From positions 1 to 36,241 of the forward strand of contig JASJDO010000008.1 of assembly GCA_030065115.1 (NCBI GenBank): 36,241 nucleotides of DNA, read 5' to 3'. Below are positions 34,119-36,241 of the stretch, in pieces. The notes beneath the pieces were generated by a model. That model worked only from the letters and a program-made list of their open reading frames with translations, had not been told where the DNA came from and made no database searches. A program made the position numbers and the translations under genes. The stretch is from Rhizobiaceae bacterium. Its GTDB lineage: Bacteria > Pseudomonadota > Alphaproteobacteria > Rhizobiales > Rhizobiaceae. The first letter of the stretch is position 1. Each line of letters opens with the position of its first letter.

Positions 34119-35408
34119 TTATTCTGTGTTTTCAACAGAAGCAAGTTTAAACTGAACGCGGAATTCCGTACCTTCACCCAGTTTAGAGCGGACTTGCAGC
34201 CGGGTTCCGTGCCTCTGCAGGATATGCTTCACGATTGCGAGACCAAGGCCTGTACCTTGTTTTTCACGACTTCTTGCAACGTCTACCCGATAAAATCTTT
34301 CAGTTATCCGTTGCTGATGTTCAGCAGCTATGCCGGGGCCGTAATCTTTGACAGACACGATGACACGATCCTCTGCCTCATTTTCCGGCGTGATGATCTC
34401 AACATCGACTTGTCCACCGTGCTGCCCATATTTGCATCCGTTCTCTATAACGTTCTCGAAAACTTGGAGCAGGTCATCGCGGTCGCCCACGATATGAACA
34501 TCCGTCGACTTGTCGAAGTTTATGGAAACACCCATCTGACTGGCCAATTGCTCCAATGAGTCAATGACACTCGCCAGTACTTCGGTAAGATTGACCGTGT
34601 CAGAGGGTTTGAGGTGGGTTTTCATTTCAATGCGCGAAAGAGAAAGAAGGTCATTTACAAGTCTCGACATGCGTTCTGCCTGATCAAGCATTACGCCAAC
34701 AAATTTTTCCTTTGCCTTTTCGTCGTTTTTTGCCGGCCCGTTCAGTGTTTCCAGATAGCCGACAAGTGAAGCGAGCGGCGTTCTGAGTTCATGACTGGCA
34801 TTCGCGACAAAATCTGACCTCATCTGATCAATGCGTTTGGTTTCTGTCAGTTCATGGAAAACGATCACAAAAAGATCTTTGCGATTGTTACTGGCACTGG
34901 CTGAATCAGGGATCGGTGAAACCTCAACCATGAACCAGCGATCGTCCGGGACCGCCTCATTGTATTCGATGCTGACAATTTTCTTTTCTGACAGCGCTGC
35001 CTCGATAGCCCGGCGCAAGTCTGGCTGCCTGAACCGAACAGTAACCAACTCGCCTACAATGGGATTTTGAAACACTTTGGCGCCGGCGCTGTTCACATAT
35101 CTGATTGTGCCCCCTGCACCGACAATGAAGACCGGTTGTTGCAGCGCTTCGGCAAATCGTCCGAAGCCTTTGGCCCGATCGGATATTTCCTTCGTATTGC
35201 GTATTGAAATCAGGGGATCGCGTTTATTCAGAGATGTTACATACCACACAAAAACGAGACAAATGCTTGCTGATATGACCAAAAGCAAAGACGCTTCAGG
35301 CATGGTCAAAATACCAAGCAACAAGAGAATCAACAGCGCGATAACTGCAGCGAAGGCCGCATAGGCTCCCGTCTTTGAATCATCTTTGTGAAATTCTGGA
35401 TCGTTCAT
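34119..35408 (-). CDS. phoR: Phosphate regulon sensor histidine kinase PhoR
   Basis: 429 residues: two N-terminal membrane segments (about 17-35 and 39-58) with almost no periplasmic loop, as expected for PhoR, a PAS domain (about 83-190), the HisKA helix with phospho-acceptor H206 in ANASHELRTPLASL, then the HATPase domain with N-box ENVIENGCKYGQHGG, G1 KDYGPGI and G2 KQGTGLGLAIVKHIL. It phosphorylates PhoB when PstSCAB/PhoU report low phosphate. It is the first gene of the minus-strand cluster and divergent from ppk2. Confidence 0.94.
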   Translation of the reverse strand: MNDPEFHKDDSKTGAYAAFAAVIALLILLLLGILTMPEASLLLVISASICLVFVWYVTSLNKRDPLISIRNTKEISDRAKGFGRFAEALQQPVFIVGAGGTIRYVNSAGAKVFQNPIVGELVTVRFRQPDLRRAIEAALSEKKIVSIEYNEAVPDDRWFMVEVSPIPDSASASNNRKDLFVIVFHELTETKRIDQMRSDFVANASHELRTPLASLVGYLETLNGPAKNDEKAKEKFVGVMLDQAERMSRLVNDLLSLSRIEMKTHLKPSDTVNLTEVLASVIDSLEQLASQMGVSINFDKSTDVHIVGDRDDLLQVFENVIENGCKYGQHGGQVDVEIITPENEAEDRVIVSVKDYGPGIAAEHQQRITERFYRVDVARSREKQGTGLGLAIVKHILQRHGTRLQVRSKLGEGTEFRVQFKLASVENTE

Positions 35409-35518
35409 TCGGTTTCACCGTTAATGTAAAATGGAAAACCTGCTTTCATTTCTTCTGCACTTTACTTTAAGCTGAGCCAAGCATTTTTTAATCGGATTTT
35501 CTCCGGAGAAGGCCAATT

Positions 35519-36241
35519 ATGATAGACGACATACCGAGCGTGGATATTTCAATTAACGGTTCAACCATTCCAGTCGATCTGGACATGCCTGAGCTGCCAA
35601 AACAAATTGAAGAAAACGCATTTTCCAGCGGCGGCTATCCCTACAAGAAAAAGCTGAAACGCTCCATCTATGAAGAAGAGCTGGAGCTGCTTCAGTTGGA
35701 ACTGATCAAAGTCCAAACCCATTTGCAAAATTCCGGAGAGCGGATCGTCATTGTTTTTGAAGGCCGTGATGCAGCAGGCAAAGGCGGAACGATCAATGCA
35801 TTCCGTCAATATCTCAATCCGAGAGAAAACCGCGTTGTGGCACTCTCAAAGCCATCGGATACGGAGCGTGGACAGTGGTACTTCCAGCGATATGTCTCGC
35901 ATCTGCCAACAAGCGGCGAAACCGTGATGTTCGACCGCTCATGGTACAATCGCGCAGGGGTCGAGCCAGTCATGGGATTTTGTTCCGATGATCAGCACCA
36001 GCAGTTCTTGAGTGAAGTACCGCATTTTGAGCATATGCTTGTCAAAGAGGGAATTCATTTCTTCAAGTTCTGGTTAAACGTCGGACAAGAAATGCAAATC
36101 AAGCGTTTCCATGATCGCCGTCAAAACCCTCTTAAGCAATGGAAGCTCTCACCCATCGATATCAAGGCACTTTCAAAGTGGGATGATTACACGCAAGCAC
36201 GCGACCTGATGCTGGAAAACACACATACGGCTCATGCGCCG
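35519..36241 (+). CDS. ppk2: Polyphosphate kinase 2 (PPK2), 3' partial
   Basis: The reading frame runs off the window end; 241 residues are visible from the ATG at 35519, with GGAGAAGG 7 nt upstream. It has the PPK2 class I signatures: Walker [12 protein letters not shown] near 81-91, Walker [11 protein letters not shown] at 138-147 and the lid [12 protein letters not shown] near 200-211. PPK2 enzymes use polyphosphate to phosphorylate nucleoside diphosphates (or the reverse). It is divergent from phoR with 110 bp between, linking polyphosphate handling to phosphate sensing; shared regulation is inference. Confidence 0.93.
   Translation, partial: MIDDIPSVDISINGSTIPVDLDMPELPKQIEENAFSSGGYPYKKKLKRSIYEEELELLQLELIKVQTHLQNSGERIVIVFEGRDAAGKGGTINAFRQYLNPRENRVVALSKPSDTERGQWYFQRYVSHLPTSGETVMFDRSWYNRAGVEPVMGFCSDDQHQQFLSEVPHFEHMLVKEGIHFFKFWLNVGQEMQIKRFHDRRQNPLKQWKLSPIDIKALSKWDDYTQARDLMLENTHTAHAP

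Noticed and set aside
1-36241. tRNA genes, CRISPR arrays, insertion sequences
   Set aside because: I looked for tRNA T-loop patterns in the gaps, regularly spaced repeats and transposase frames, and found none.

Overview
The window looks like a chromosomal segment of an alphaproteobacterium of the Hyphomicrobiales (Rhizobiales) type with moderate GC. The evidence is the combination of a GcrA cell-cycle regulator, a class I (archaeal-type) lysyl-tRNA synthetase, a double-domain dCTP deaminase, metZ behind a SAM-II riboswitch, an argD-argF-hslO cluster, and a phoR-pstSCAB-phoU-phoB cluster whose PstA and PstC carry long N-terminal extensions. The genus cannot be fixed from the sequence alone. 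I see no tRNA, rRNA, insertion sequence, CRISPR array or prophage block. Almost every base is coding.

Left part (1-9013): a 5'-truncated secreted LAS-type murein peptidase-like gene converges on a minus-strand run of methyltransferase, SDR oxidoreductase, M3 oligopeptidase and cysteine synthase (transcribed 5332 to 714). A plus-strand set follows: a DsbA-fold isomerase, an S24/LexA-like self-cleaving repressor and a degenerate SNase-like membrane protein. This set runs stop-to-stop into lysK.

Middle part (9154-18267): a TerB-family protein is coupled to a di-iron membrane hydroxylase. Next come an orphan periplasmic binding protein, a membrane glycosyltransferase with a secreted pentapeptide-repeat protein, and the dCTP deaminase. 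Then comes the methionine gene metZ under a SAM-II riboswitch, followed by a hairpin terminator, with apaG and trkH downstream.

Right part (18269-36241): an RND efflux pump and adaptor sit behind a perfect-arm inverted repeat. The arginine genes argD and argF with hslO follow, preceded by an unusual leader containing an intrinsic terminator. gcrA has an upstream region crowded with GANTC methylation sites. Finally there is a complete phosphate-starvation locus (sensor kinase, binding protein, ABC permeases, ATPase, PhoU, PhoB), and a divergent polyphosphate kinase 2 runs off the window end. The phosphate genes form one circuit: PstSCAB imports phosphate, PhoU links transporter state to PhoR, PhoR phosphorylates PhoB, and PPK2 handles the polyphosphate store.

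Most interesting observations: (1) a SAM-II aptamer followed by a terminator whose arm and loop are complementary to the aptamer's pseudoknot strand; (2) five GANTC sites in 99 bp plus a DnaA box upstream of gcrA; (3) a terminator with a GCAA tetraloop inside the argD leader, with a second strong hairpin upstream. Each needs only simple tests.
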